A stretch of 64,000 nucleotides of DNA from CAVSEK01 sp963726975 (lineage in GTDB: Bacteria > Actinomycetota > Actinomycetes > Mycobacteriales > SCTD01): positions 20,565 through 84,564 of the forward strand of contig CAVSEK010000006.1 of the NCBI GenBank assembly GCA_963726975.1, given 5' to 3'. Below the pieces are notes generated by a model, which searched no databases, was not told the DNA's origin, and saw nothing but the letters and a program-made list of their open reading frames with translations. This document shows positions 37,908-47,735 of this stretch, piece after piece. Within the stretch, counting starts at the first letter, position 1; the number at the start of each line of letters is the position of its first letter. Both the position numbers and the translations under genes were made by a program.

Positions 37908-38580
37908 TCAGGCCTCCGGGGCGTCCGGGGCCGCCGCCGGGGCCGGCGCGCCGGGCTCGGCGACGACGACCTTGGCGGCCCGCAGCACCCGGCCCGACGT
38001 GGTCCGGTAGCCGGGGGAGAAGACCTGCACGCAGGTCGCCACCGTCGCGGTGGGCTCCTCCGGCGCCTGCATGACGGCCTCGTGGACCTGCGGGTCGAAG
38101 GCGTCGCCCGGCGCGCCGTAGCGCTCCACGCCGGCCTTGGCCACGACCGCCTCGAGCCCCTCCCCGACGACCTTGAAGGCGCCGTCGAGGTCGCCGTGCT
38201 CGCGGGCCCGGTCGACGTCGTCGAGCAGCGGCAGCAGCCGCTCCACGACCTGCGCCGCCGCGACCTCGGCCAGCGCCGCGGTGTCGCGGGCGACCCGCTT
38301 GCGGTAGTTGGCGTACTCCGCGCTCACCCGCTGCAGGTCGGCGGTGAGCTCGGCCACCGCGTCGCCCGGGGACTGCTCGCCCGCGGCCGGCTCAGCGGCG
38401 TCGCCCGGCCCGGCGGAGGGCGCCTCGTCAGCGCCCGTCCGCCGGGGCCGCGGCCTCGCGCGGCGCGCCGGTCTGCGGGTCGATCCGCCGCTTGTCGCGC
38501 ACGACGACGCGCTCGGGGTCGGCCGGCCGTCCAGGAGCGTCTGGCGTGTCGGTGTCGCGCAGGTCGGGCTGGTCGCTCAC
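37908..38580 (-). CDS. grpE: Nucleotide exchange factor GrpE, one frameshift
   Basis: Joined length ~224 aa. The acidic leader (DQPDLRDTDTPDAPG ... EAAAPADG) continues in a second frame as DEAPSAGPGDAAEPAAGEQSPGD, then the long helix ELTADLQRVSAEYANYRKRVARD and the beta domain with GVERYGAPGDAFDPQVHEAV and the signature VFSPGYRTTSGRVLRAAKVVV. It releases ADP from DnaK. The GTG overlaps the dnaK stop (GTGA). An extra G near 38433 explains the break and an apparent early stop at 38428; grpE is needed for DnaK function, so sequence error is the likely cause. Confidence 0.9.
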
Positions 38581-40416
38581 TTGCCGTCCTCGTCGACCAC
38601 CTCGGCGTCCACGACGCCGTCGTCGGGGGCGCCGGGCGCGCCCGCGGCCCCGGGACCGCGGCGTCCGTGCGCGGACCCGGCGTACAGGCCGGCGCCGAGC
38701 TCGGAGGTCTTGGTCGCCAGCTTCTCGGCCGCGCTCTTGACCGCCTCGGTGTCGCTGCCGCCCAGGGCGCTGCGCAGCTCGCTGAGCAGCTCCTCCGCGG
38801 CGCTCTTGCCGTCGGCGTCGAGCTTGTCGCCGTTCTCCCCGAGGAACTTCTCGGTCTGGAAGACCAGCGCGTCGGCCGAGTTGCGGGTCTCCGCCTCGTC
38901 GCGACGGCGCTTGTCCTCCTCGGCGTACTCCTCCGCCTCGCGCATCATGCGCTCGACCTCGTCCTTGGGCAGCGCGCTGCCGCCGGAGATGGTCATGCGC
39001 TGCTCCTTGCCCGTCCCCAGGTCCTTGGCGGAGACGTGCACGATGCCGTTGGCGTCGATGTCGAAGACGACCTCGATCTGCGGCACGCCGCGCGGCGCCG
39101 GCGGCAGGCCGGTCAGCTCGAACATGCCGAGCTTCTTGTTGTAGGCGGCCATCTCGCGCTCGCCCTGGAAGACCTGGATCTGCACCGACGGCTGGTTGTC
39201 GTCGGCCGTGGTGAAGACCTCGGAGCGCTTGGTCGGGATGGTCGTGTTGCGCTCGATGAGCTTGGTCATGATGCCGCCCTTGGTCTCGATGCCCAGGGAC
39301 AGCGGGGTGACGTCGAGCAGCAGGACGTCCTTGACCTCGCCCTTGAGCACGCCGGCCTGCAGCGCGGCGCCGATGGCGACGACCTCGTCGGGGTTGACGC
39401 CCTTGTTGGGCTCCTTGCCGCCGGTGAGCTCGCGGACGAGGTCGGAGACGGCCGGCATGCGGGTCGAGCCGCCGACGAGCACGACGTGGTCGATGTCGCC
39501 GACCTTGACCCCGGCGTCCTTGACGGCCTGGTTGAACGGGCCCTTGGTCCGGTCGAGCAGGTCCTGGGTGAGCCGCTGGAACTCCGCGCGGGTGATCGTC
39601 ACGTCGAGGTGCAGCGGGCCCTCGGGGCTGGCGGTGATGTAGGGCAGGTTGACCGTCGTGCTCTGCGACGCGCTGCAGCTCGATCTTGGCCTTCTCGGCC
39701 GCCTCGCGCAGCCGCTGCATCGCCATCTTGTCCTTGGACAGGTCGATGCCGTTGTTGCTGAGCATGAACTGCTTGCTCAGGTGCGAGACGAGGCGCTCGT
39801 CCCAGTCGTCGCCGCCGAGGCGGTTGTCGCCGGAGGTCGCCTTGACCTCGATGACGCCGTCGCCGATCTCGAGCAGCGACACGTCGAAGGTGCCGCCGCC
39901 GAGGTCGAAGACCAGGATGGTCTGCTCCTTCTCGCCCTTGTCGAGGCCGTACGCCAGCGCCGCCGCCGTCGGCTCGTTGACGATGCGCAGCACGTTGAGC
40001 CCGGCGATCTCGCCGGCCTCCTTGGTGGCCTGGCGCTCGGCGTCGGAGAAGTAGGCCGGCACGGTGATGACCGCGTCGGTGACGGTGTCGCCGAGGTAGG
40101 CCTCGCTGTCGCGCTTGAGCTTCTGCAGGACGAAGGCGCTGATCTGCTGCGGGGTGAAGCCCTTGCCGTCGAGCTCCTGCTTCCAGTCGGTGCCCATGTG
40201 GCGCTTGACCGACCGGACGGTGCGCTCGACGTTGGTCACGGCCTGGCGCTTGGCGACCTCGCCGACGAGGACCTCGCTGTTGTTCTTGGCGAAGGCCACG
40301 ATCGAGGGGGTCGTGCGCGCGCCCTCGGCGTTGGCGATGACCGTGGGCTCGCCGCCCTCGAGGACGGCGACGCAGGAGTTGGTGGTGCCGAGGTCGATGC
40401 CGACGGCTCGTGCCAT
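38577..40416 (-). CDS. dnaK: Hsp70 chaperone DnaK, one frameshift
   Basis: 612 aa when joined. The nucleotide-binding domain has GIDLGTTNSCVAVLEGG at the start, VITVPAYFSDAERQATK, and DLGGGTFDVSLLEI; the substrate domain has VLLLDVTPLSLGIET and DTEAV; the C-terminal lid ends in DDGVVDAEVVDEDGK. The frame break is at ~39675, where one extra base in 'cgctgcagc' separates KAKIEL from SASQSTTVNLP. An intact dnaK is expected in a free-living actinobacterium, so this is very likely a base error. The promoter region upstream has two HAIR sites. First gene of dnaK-grpE-dnaJ-hspR. Confidence 0.95.
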
Positions 40417-40452
40417 GGGTGCGTCTCCAGGGGTGCGTGGGTGGTGCTCGGG

Positions 40453-40470
40453 TTGAGCGCTCGCGGCTCA
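40453..40470 (-). promoter_or_regulatory. HAIR operator 1 of dnaK
   Basis: TTGAG-N9-CTCA, the HspR half-sites with consensus spacing, 37 bp before the dnaK ATG and overlapping the expected transcription start just after the proposed -10 box. Confidence 0.82.
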
Positions 40471-40497
40471 TGATGCCGACACCTGGACAACCGTCAA
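40470..40497 (-). promoter_or_regulatory. dnaK promoter (-35/-10)
   Basis: On the minus strand, TTGACG (40497-40492) and CATCAT (40475-40470) are separated by 16 bp, a reasonable housekeeping promoter, bracketed by the two HAIR sites. Confidence 0.5.
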
Positions 40498-42327
40498 ACC
40501 GGCTTGAGCCTTCCCGGCTCAGTTCCCTCTCTTCGCCAGGAGGGCTCGACCGCGCGCGCGGCGGAGGCGCGGCGTACGGCCCGGCGGAGCAGGCCGCTCG
40601 AGGAGGCCAGCGGCGAGGGCCAGACGAGGAACGCCTCGGCCTCCAGCGCCGCCAGCATCACCCGCGGCAGGTCGCGGGCAGCCGGGTAGCAGACGTAGCG
40701 CGGCTCCCAGGTCGGGCGGAACTTGGCGTTGAAGCGGTAGAGCGACTCGATCTGGAACCAGCGCGAGGCGAAGACGAGCAGCGACCGCCAGCCGCGCAGC
40801 AGCGGGCCGGCACCGAGCCGCTCGCCGTGCTCGAGCGCCTGGCGGAAGACCGCGAAGTTGAGCGACAGCCGGCGCACGCCGAGCTGCGGCGCCGGCCTGC
40901 AGGGCCCTGACGATGAGCAGCTCGTTGAGCCCGTTCTCGGCGTCGCGGTCGCGCCGCATGAGGTCCAGCGACAGCCCGTCGCGCTCCCCAGGGCACGAAG
41001 TGCAGCAGCGCGCGCAGCACGCCGTCCTGCTCGGCGGTGACCAGGACGCAGGCAGTCGTCCGCCGGGCTCGCCGAAGCGGCCCAGCGCCATGGAGAAGCC
41101 GCGCTCGGTGCCGCCGCCGCGCCAGGCGGCGGCGACCCGCGTGACCTCGCGCGCGCTCGGCCGGGTCGATGTCGGCCACCCGGCGGACCCGGGTCGGTCA
41201 CGCCGGCGCGCTCGACCCGCGCGACCGCCTGGCGCACGCCGCGCATCGTCGCGGCCCTGCAGGGTGAAGTCCGTCGACCTCGACGACCGCCTCGTCGCCG
41301 ATCTCCAGCGACCCGCAGGCCGGCCCGCCGGTAGGCCGTGCCGCCCTGCTCGCCGCAGCCCATGACGGCCGGCACCCAGGCGTGCTCGTCCGCGAGCCGC
41401 AGGAAGGCCGCGATCGCCCCCGGCCAGGCCTCCGGGTCGCCGATCGGGTCGCCGCTGGCCAGCGCCACTCCCGACACGACCCGGTAGGCGACGGCCGCCT
41501 TGCCGGTCGGCGACCAGACCACCGACTTGTCGCGGCGCAGCGCGAAGTAGCCGAGCGAGTCGCGGCCGCCGTGCCGCTCGAGCAGGGCGCGGAGCCGCAG
41601 CTCGTCGTCGGCGGTGAGCAACGGGCGCGGCTCGGCCGGGCGCAGCGCCAGGTAGGCGGGCACCAGCGCGGTGAGCGCTCCGAGCGCCGGCCAGGGTGAA
41701 GGAGACGACGTCGGTGTCGCGGTCGGAGCGGAAGCCAGCGGCCCGGTCACGCCGACCAGCCCGAGCAGGACGTGCCGCAGCTGCGCCGACCAGCGAGGGG
41801 CCGCCGACCACGCTCGTCCAGCCGCAGCCGGACGACAGCCAGCCCGAGCAGCACGCTGACGCCGGCGAGCAGGACCAGAGCGCGCCGGCGGCCCGCCAGC
41901 GCGTGCGCGGGTCGCTGCAGGGCGTAGAACTCCGGCGCCAGGCGACCAGGCCGACGAGCAGGACGGCCGGAGACGACCGGCCTCCTCGACGTCCAGGCCC
42001 TTGACGACGTGCAGCACGACGCTGGCCGCGAGCAGCGCGACGACCGCCCGCCAGGCCCGCCGCTTGCGCCGGCGCAGGGCGTGGGCGAGCAGCAGCAGCA
42101 GGACGCCGGCGACCGACGGTGGCGCTGGCGGCGGCGTGGGTCAGCGCGCCCGGGCACCACGGTGGTGAGGGCCTGCACGCGCGGGCCGGCTGGCCCGGGT
42201 CAGCGCGCTGGCGAGGTCGAGCACGCCCGCGCCGGCCGTGAGCAGGCCGGCCACGGGCGGGACCCACCGGCCGCGGGTGGTCGGTCGGCGGCGTCGCGCG
42301 TACGGGTGCGGCGGTGGAGGCGGTCAT
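40494..42327 (-). CDS. MprF-like aminoacyl-phosphatidylglycerol synthase (DUF2156), frameshifted
   Basis: About 610 aa joined. An N-terminal stretch of hydrophobic segments (to ~residue 230) precedes the DUF2156 catalytic domain: LLTADDELRLRALLERHGGRDSLGYFALRRDKSVVWSP, VAYRVVSGVALASGDPIGDPEAW, then SLNFAVFRQALEHGERLG and ESLYRFNAKFRPTWEPRYVCYP, the typical double GNAT end. MprF/LysX proteins transfer Lys, Ala or other amino acids from tRNA to phosphatidylglycerol, changing surface charge. At least ten base changes are needed, mostly one-base insertions between 40.9 and 42.2 kb. ATG at 42327. The second dnaK HAIR overlaps its end. Confidence 0.75.
40504..40522 (-). promoter_or_regulatory. HAIR operator 2 of dnaK, inside the 3' end of the upstream gene
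   Basis: TTGAG-N9-CTCAG, about 35 bp upstream of the first HAIR core centre-to-centre by roughly 51 bp, lying in the last codons of the MprF-like gene. Two HAIR copies upstream of dnaK are known from Streptomyces-type operons. Confidence 0.75.
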
Positions 42328-42958
42328 GCGGCGCCGCCCCCGGGAGCGGACCGGCGGACCGGCAGGACCGGGCTCCGGCCCCAGCGCGAGGCCGAGCGAG
42401 AGGGCGAACACGTGACCCCAGGAGGTGAAGGTGGGCGCGCGGACGAGCAGCGGGACGACGACGAGGGCCGCCGCCGGCAGGACCCAGCGGGCGGGCCGTC
42501 GGGGGCGCGCCACCAGCAGGCAGCCCAGCACGGACAGGGCTCCGTAGCTCAGGCCGACGTCGACGGCCGAGCGCACGTCGACCGGCGCCACCCCGGGCAG
42601 CAGGTCGGCCTCGAGCAGCGCGGCGACGAGCAGGCTGGCCAGCGCGTGCCCGGCGGCGAACACGGCGACCAGCCGGCGGGAGCCCAGCACGAGCTCGCCG
42701 ACCGCCAGCAGCGGCCCGTCGACCAGCACGACCGGCAGCGCCGGCGGGACCACGACCAGCGCGCTGGTGACCAGCACGTCCCAGCGGCCGTCCTCGAGGT
42801 TGTCCAGGTTGGTGGACGCCGCGTGCAGCACGGCGCTGCGCGTGCCGGGGTCGACGAGGCGCAGGCCAGGCCGTGGCGACGACCACCGCGGCCACGTACG
42901 CGCACGTCACCGGCAGCCGACGGGCCACCCGGGGGAGGCGGCGCCGGGGCCCGGTCAC
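42324..42958 (-). CDS. Rhomboid-like membrane protein, frameshifted
   Basis: About 210 aa joined, with six or so hydrophobic segments. The motif ASTNLDNLEDGRWDVLVTSALVV marks the rhomboid-like family of actinobacteria (rhombosortase-type core around later GHALASLLVAALL with the His, and VDVGLSYGALSVLGCLLV with a Ser near the G-x-S position). It may be an intramembrane serine protease, although the exact catalytic pair cannot be proven from the broken sequence. The GTG start overlaps the esterase stop by 4 bp, and the stop overlaps the MprF-like start, so all three genes form one operon. Confidence 0.65.
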
Positions 42959-44066
42959 CCGGGCCCGGCTGCGGGCGGCGCCATCCGCGGGAGCGCCCAG
43001 GCCAGCGCGTCGGCGAGGGCGGGGCGCCAGACCCGGAAGGTGTGGCCGCCCGGCCGCTCCTGCAGCTGCACGTCGAGCCCCCGGCCGCGCAGCACCGGCG
43101 CCAGTCGCTCCAGCCCGGGCCGCACCGCGTCGTCGCCCGTGCCGGTGTCCAGCCACACCCGGGTGGCCGGGGAGCGGGACATGGTCGGGGCGTACGTCCG
43201 GGGCGTGTCCGCCGGGGCGAGCCGCCCGGCCGCCGGGCCGTAGAGCGCGACGAGCCCGCCGCGGTGGGTGGGCTCGACGAGGCCGGAGAGGTCGAGCACG
43301 GTCGCGACCCGGTCGCGGTGCTTCAGGCCCAGGTCCAGCGCGCAGAAGCCACCGGCCGACATGCCCGCCAGGGCGCGCGACCGTCGCGCGTCGCGATGGT
43401 CCGCAGCGCGCCGTCGACCGTGGGCACGAGCTGCTGCCAGAGGCAGGTCTCGACCTGCTCGTGCGCGCCGTCGACGCACTCCGGGTCGTCCAGCCAGCCC
43501 CGGCTCGTGCGCGGCAGGACGACGACCGCCGGGTGCCCGGTCCTCGCCAGGGCGAGCGCCGTGCGCGCCAGGTCGCCGCCGCGCAGCCAGTCGGCCGGCA
43601 CCCCGGGCGCGCCGTGGAACAGGTAGACGACCGGGAAGCGCTCGGTCGGGGAGGTGAAGTACTGCGGCGGCAGCCAGACCAGCGCCGGGGCGTCGCGCAG
43701 GCCGGTGCCGCCCGCCGCGACCGGCAGCGCCAGCACCCCGCCGTCGGGGTAGCGGACCGCCGCCCGCGGGTCGGTGAGGGCCGCCGCCGTGACTTCCGGC
43801 CAGGGGCCCCCGCCGGCCGGGAGCTCGAGCACGTCCCCCACCCGCGGCAGGTAGCCGAAGCCGGTGTTCACCGCGTCTGCCGCGGTCGCCCCGGCGCCGA
43901 GCAGCGCGAGGACCAGGAGCAGGACCGTGGAGCCGCGGCGCACCCCGGCGCGGCGCTGCGCGCGCGACCGGGCACCCCGCGCCGCCGCCCCGGCGACGAC
44001 CGCCAGCAGGGCGAGCGTCAGCAGAGGGACCGGGCCGACGACCGGCACGCTGGCGGCACCTCGCAC
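42955..44066 (-). CDS. Membrane-anchored esterase (Esterase D/Ag85-like), one frameshift
   Basis: About 370 aa joined. Two to three membrane helices at the start (VVGPVPLLTLALLAVVAG, VLLLVLALLGAG) anchor it, then a hydrolase domain facing outward: ALVWLPPQYF, FPVVYLFHGAPGVPADW (oxyanion loop), VVVLPRT, the nucleophile in LAGMSAGGFCALDLGLKH, an Asp in LDTGTGDDAVRPG and the His in ERPGGHTFRVW. It resembles mycolyltransferase/esterase D proteins, so a cell-envelope lipid role is possible. The break near 43377 is a one-base change. The start is uncertain: 44066 GTG or 44123 GTG (closer to the divergent microprotein). Confidence 0.78.
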
Positions 44067-44126
44067 CGGTCCAGGGTGCGTCCTGCCGCGCTGCAGGGCG
44101 AGCCGCCGCTGTGCGACGCTCACCCC

Positions 44127-44270
44127 GTGTTCAGCAGGCTGCGCGACCGACGCGGCGGACCGAGCCCGGCCGTCCGCCTGCTCGCGCTCGTCGTCGCGCT
44201 GCTGCTCGCCGGCCCGCTCGTGGCCGTGGTCGCGCGGGTGCTGCTCGGGGTCGTCCGACTGGCCCTCTGA
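44127..44270 (+). CDS. 47-aa single-pass membrane protein
   Basis: 47 aa with a basic N-terminus (SRLRDRRGG) and a long hydrophobic stretch (about 15-45). GTG start, high GC3 and in-frame stop suggest a real gene, but its start is 4 bp from a possible start of the divergent esterase and no clear ribosome binding site is seen. Confidence 0.35.
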   Translation: MFSRLRDRRGGPSPAVRLLALVVALLLAGPLVAVVARVLLGVVRLAL

Positions 44271-44403
44271 CCGCCCCGTCGCGCAGCAAGGGGGCCGTCC
44301 GGCCCAGCGCGCGCCGGCCGGGGTTGCGCCGGGGAGCCCCTGGGGGCAGCGGCCGTGGACGCCGTTGACGGAGGAGACCCTTCCTCGTCCCACGGAGCCC
44401 TCC

Positions 44404-45910
44404 TTGCCCTGGACCTGCCGCAGCGCCGCCACGGCGCTCACCCTCGCCCTCCTGGCGGGCGGGCTGCTGCCCGTCGCCAGCGCCTCCGCCGAGGAGGCGC
44501 CCCTGGGCTACGCCGACACCGACAAGGGCGCTCTGGCCCACATCGCGCAGACCGTCGGCGCGACGGACTCCTTCCGCGCCGGCCTCACCGGCAAGGGCAT
44601 CGGCGTCGCCCTCGTCGACACCGGCGTCAGCGAGGTGCCCGGCCTCGACACCGGCAACGTCTGGCACGGCCCCGACCTGTCCTTCGACAGCCAGGACCCC
44701 GAGCTGGCCCACCGCGACGCGTACGGCCACGGCACCCACCTGGCGTCGATCATCGCCGGGCGGGACGCGGTCTCGGCACCGGCCGACTACGCCTCCTCCG
44801 GCCGCTTCGCCGGGATCGCGCCGGACAGCACCCTCGTCGAGCGTCAAGGTGGGCGCGCAGGACGGCGCCGTCGACGTCAGCCAGGTCATCGCTGCGGTCA
44901 ACTGGGTCGTCGAGCACAAGGACGACGGCCCCGTGCCGATCCGGGTGATCAACCTGTCGTACGGCACCGACTCCACGCAGGACACCCGGCTCGACCCGCT
45001 GGTCTTCGCGGTGGAGAACGCCTGGCGCAACGGCCTCGTCGTGGTCGTCGCCGGGGGCAACGACGGGTCCGCCGAGTACACCCTGGCCAACCCCGCCCGC
45101 AGCCCGTACGTGCTGGCCGTCGGCGCGGAGGACACCCGAGGCACCACCAGTGCCGTCGACGACCTCGTCCCCGGCTGGGCCAGCCGGGGCACCAACGACC
45201 GGCACGTCGACGTCGTCGCCCCCGGCGTCTCGGTGCTCGGCCTGCGCGTGCCCGGCGGCTACGCCGACGAGCGCCACCCGGACGCCCGGGTGGGCGGCCG
45301 CTTCGCCCGCGCGTCCGGGACCTCGCAGGCGGCCGCCGTCGTCAGCGGCGAGGTCGCCCTGCTGCTGCAGGCCAACCCCAGGCTCACCCCGGACCAGGTC
45401 AAGCGGCAGCTCATGACGACGTCGACGGCCTTCGAGTCGGCGAGCAACCAGTACCGGGGCAACGGCCTGAGCTCGGCGCGGCGCGCCCAGCTCAAGGACG
45501 TCACGAGCACCAAGCAGCCGTCGAGCTTCTTCAGCACCGGGCTCGGCAGCCTGGAGGCCGCACGCGGGAGCTCGCACGTCACCGACGGGACGAGCACCCT
45601 GTCCGGGGAGCGCGACGTCTTCGGGGTCGCCTGGAACCCGAAGACCTACGCGACGACGACGAACAACGGGACCGTGTGGCAGGGCGGCACCTGGCGCGGG
45701 CAGCTGTGGACCGGCACCGGCTGGGCCGGCCGCTCCTGGGTCGTCGCCGACTGGACGACCGGCACCTGGTCAGGACGCTCCTGGCGCGACGAGGCCTGGA
45801 CCGGGCGGTCCTGGGTCAGCGGGTCCTGGGAGGGCCGCTCCTGGCGCGACGCCACGTGGTCCGGCCGGTCCTGGCGCTCGGCCGACCTCGCCTCGGCGAG
45901 CTGGAGCTGA
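44404..45910 (+). CDS. Secreted subtilase (S8) with Trp/Ser-rich C-terminal repeats, one frameshift
   Basis: Joined length ~502 aa. Signal peptide (ATALTLALLAGGLLPVASASA), then the S8 catalytic domain with Asp in VALVDTGVS, His in GHGTHLASI and Ser in ASGTSQAAA. No separate inhibitor I9 prodomain is clear. The last ~90 residues are a chain of W-x-G-x-x-W and RSW units (for example WTGTGWAGRSW, WSGRSWRDEAW). One inserted G at 44839 breaks the frame; removing it restores STLVSVKVG. The TTG start at 44404 is chosen for the ACGGAG 7 nt upstream and the in-frame signal. A paralogue follows after 5 bp. Confidence 0.85.
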
Positions 45911-45915
45911 TCGCC

Positions 45916-47721
45916 GTGGACCTGCGACCCACCTCGCCGCGCCGCCTGCGCGCCTGCGCGGCCGTGCTCGCCCCGGCCGCCCTGCTCGCCGTGCTCGGCG
46001 GTGCCGCACCGGCCGGCGCGGCCGCCGTGCCCGCCGCTCTGCCCGCCGCTCTGCCCGCCGCTCTGCCCGCTGCTCTGCCCCCCGCTGTCCCCGCCGCGGG
46101 CCGCTTCGTCGTCGCCACCGGCGAGGGCGAGCTCCCCGCCGTGCTGCGGGACCTGCAGCGCGGCGGCGCCACCGTCGAGCGCGAGATGCCGGGGGTCGAC
46201 ACCGCGGTCGTCCGGGCCGGCGCCGACCTGCCCGCCCGCCTCGCCCGGGACCCGCGGGTCCGCTCGGTGACCGCCGACGGGGGGGTCCGCCTGCTCGCCG
46301 ACACGTGGCGGGCCGGGGGCGACAGCAACAGCGTCTACACCGCCAACGGCACCATCGGCGCCAGCTCCCGCTGGGCCCAGGGGATCACGGGCAAGGGGGT
46401 CGACGTCGCCGTGCTGGACTCCGGCGTGGCGCCGGTCGAGGGCCTCAAGACCCCCGGCAAGCTGGTGCACGGACCCGACCTGTCCTTCGACAGCCAGGAC
46501 CCGGGCACCGCCCACCTCGACGGCTTCGGCCACGGCACCCACATGGCGGGGATCATCGCCGGGCGCGACACCGGGGCGACGCTCACCAACGGTGACGACT
46601 TCGTGGGCGTCGCGCCGGACGCCCGGATCGTCGACGTCAAGGTCGCCGACGCGTTCGGCAACGCCGACGTCTCGCAGATCATCGCGGGCATCGACTGGGT
46701 GGTGCAGCACCGCGCCAGCGACGGGCTGAACATCCGGGTGCTCAACCTCTCGCTGGGCCTGCCCTCGAGGCAGGACGTCTCGCTCGACCCGCTCGCGCAC
46801 GCGGCCGAGCAGGCGTGGCACAAGGGCATCGTCGTCGTCGCCTCGGTGGGCAACGACGGCACCGGCACCGGGCAGCTGCTCGAGCCGGCCCGCGACCCCT
46901 ACGTCATCGCGGTCGGGGCGGACGACAGCAACGGGACCAACCGGACCGACGACGACGTCGTCCCGGCGTTCTCCACCCGCGGGGACGGCCTGCGCAACCC
47001 CGACCTGGTCGCGCCGGGCGTGGCCGTGCCCTCCCTGCGCGTGCCCGGCTCCTACCTCGACCAGCAGAGCCCGCCGACCGGGGCCGTCCCCGACCGCTTC
47101 CTGCGCGGCAGCGGCACCTCGCAGGCGGCGGCGTTCGTCTCCGGCGGCGTGGCGCTCCTGCTGCAGGCGCGCCCGCAGCTCACGCCCGACCAGGTCAAGC
47201 AGCTGCTCACGAGCACCACCCGCCGGCTGCCGGCCGCCGACGCGCAGGCCCAGGGCGCCGGGATCATGGACCTGCGCCGGACGACGTCCGCCGCGCCGAC
47301 GGCGAAGAAGCAGTCGTTCGACAAGGCCAAGGGCAAGGGCTCCCTGGACGCGGCCCGCGGGGGCCTCTACGTCGAGGACCGGCTCGGCAACGCCCTGCGC
47401 GGGGAGCGCGACGTCTTCGGCAGGACCGTCGACGGCGCCGGTCTGGCCCTCAGCACCGAGACCGCCAGCACCTGGAGCGGCGGCACCTGGAACGGCAGCA
47501 CCTGGACGGGCACGGGCTTCTCCGGCGGCACCTGGGACGCCGTCCGCTGGTCGGGCACCGACTGGACCGGCGCGCTCTGGTCGCAGCGGGTCACGGCCGG
47601 GCGCTCCTGGGCCGGCGGCACCTGGGACGGCCGGTCGTGGGCCGGCGGCTACTGGTCCGGGCGGTCCTGGGCGGGCCGGTCCTGGGCCGGCAGCTCCTGG
47701 GCCAGCGCCTCCTGGCAGTAG
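45916..47721 (+). CDS. Secreted subtilase (S8) with Trp/Ser-rich C-terminal repeats
   Basis: 601 aa, intact. Signal peptide (ACAAVLAPAALLAVLGGAAPAGA), an Ala/Pro/Leu tandem repeat, an I9-like prodomain (~50-125, RFVVATGEGELPAVLRDLQRGGATVEREMPGVDTAVV), then the S8 domain with Asp in VAVLDSGVAP, His in GHGTHMAGI and Ser in GSGTSQAAAF. The C-terminal ~85 residues repeat W-S/T-G-x-x-W and GRSWAG units like its neighbour, ending SSWASASW. The tail may bind the cell envelope or glycan; unproven. It starts 5 bp after the upstream paralogue. Confidence 0.9.
   Translation: MDLRPTSPRRLRACAAVLAPAALLAVLGGAAPAGAAAVPAALPAALPAALPAALPPAVPAAGRFVVATGEGELPAVLRDLQRGGATVEREMPGVDTAVVRAGADLPARLARDPRVRSVTADGGVRLLADTWRAGGDSNSVYTANGTIGASSRWAQGITGKGVDVAVLDSGVAPVEGLKTPGKLVHGPDLSFDSQDPGTAHLDGFGHGTHMAGIIAGRDTGATLTNGDDFVGVAPDARIVDVKVADAFGNADVSQIIAGIDWVVQHRASDGLNIRVLNLSLGLPSRQDVSLDPLAHAAEQAWHKGIVVVASVGNDGTGTGQLLEPARDPYVIAVGADDSNGTNRTDDDVVPAFSTRGDGLRNPDLVAPGVAVPSLRVPGSYLDQQSPPTGAVPDRFLRGSGTSQAAAFVSGGVALLLQARPQLTPDQVKQLLTSTTRRLPAADAQAQGAGIMDLRRTTSAAPTAKKQSFDKAKGKGSLDAARGGLYVEDRLGNALRGERDVFGRTVDGAGLALSTETASTWSGGTWNGSTWTGTGFSGGTWDAVRWSGTDWTGALWSQRVTAGRSWAGGTWDGRSWAGGYWSGRSWAGRSWAGSSWASASWQ
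46030..46077 (+). repeat. Four tandem 12-bp units in the second subtilase gene
   Basis: CCCGCCGCTCTG repeated four times (the last with one change) codes for repeated A-A-L-P units between the signal peptide and the prodomain. Slippage could change the linker length among strains. Confidence 0.85.
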
Positions 47722-47735
47722 GGCCCGGGAGCTCC

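Noticed and set aside
43864..47721. A single 1285-aa plus-strand protein
   Set aside because: It joins the first part of subtilase 1, an out-of-frame stretch and all of subtilase 2; true genes start at 44404 and 45916.
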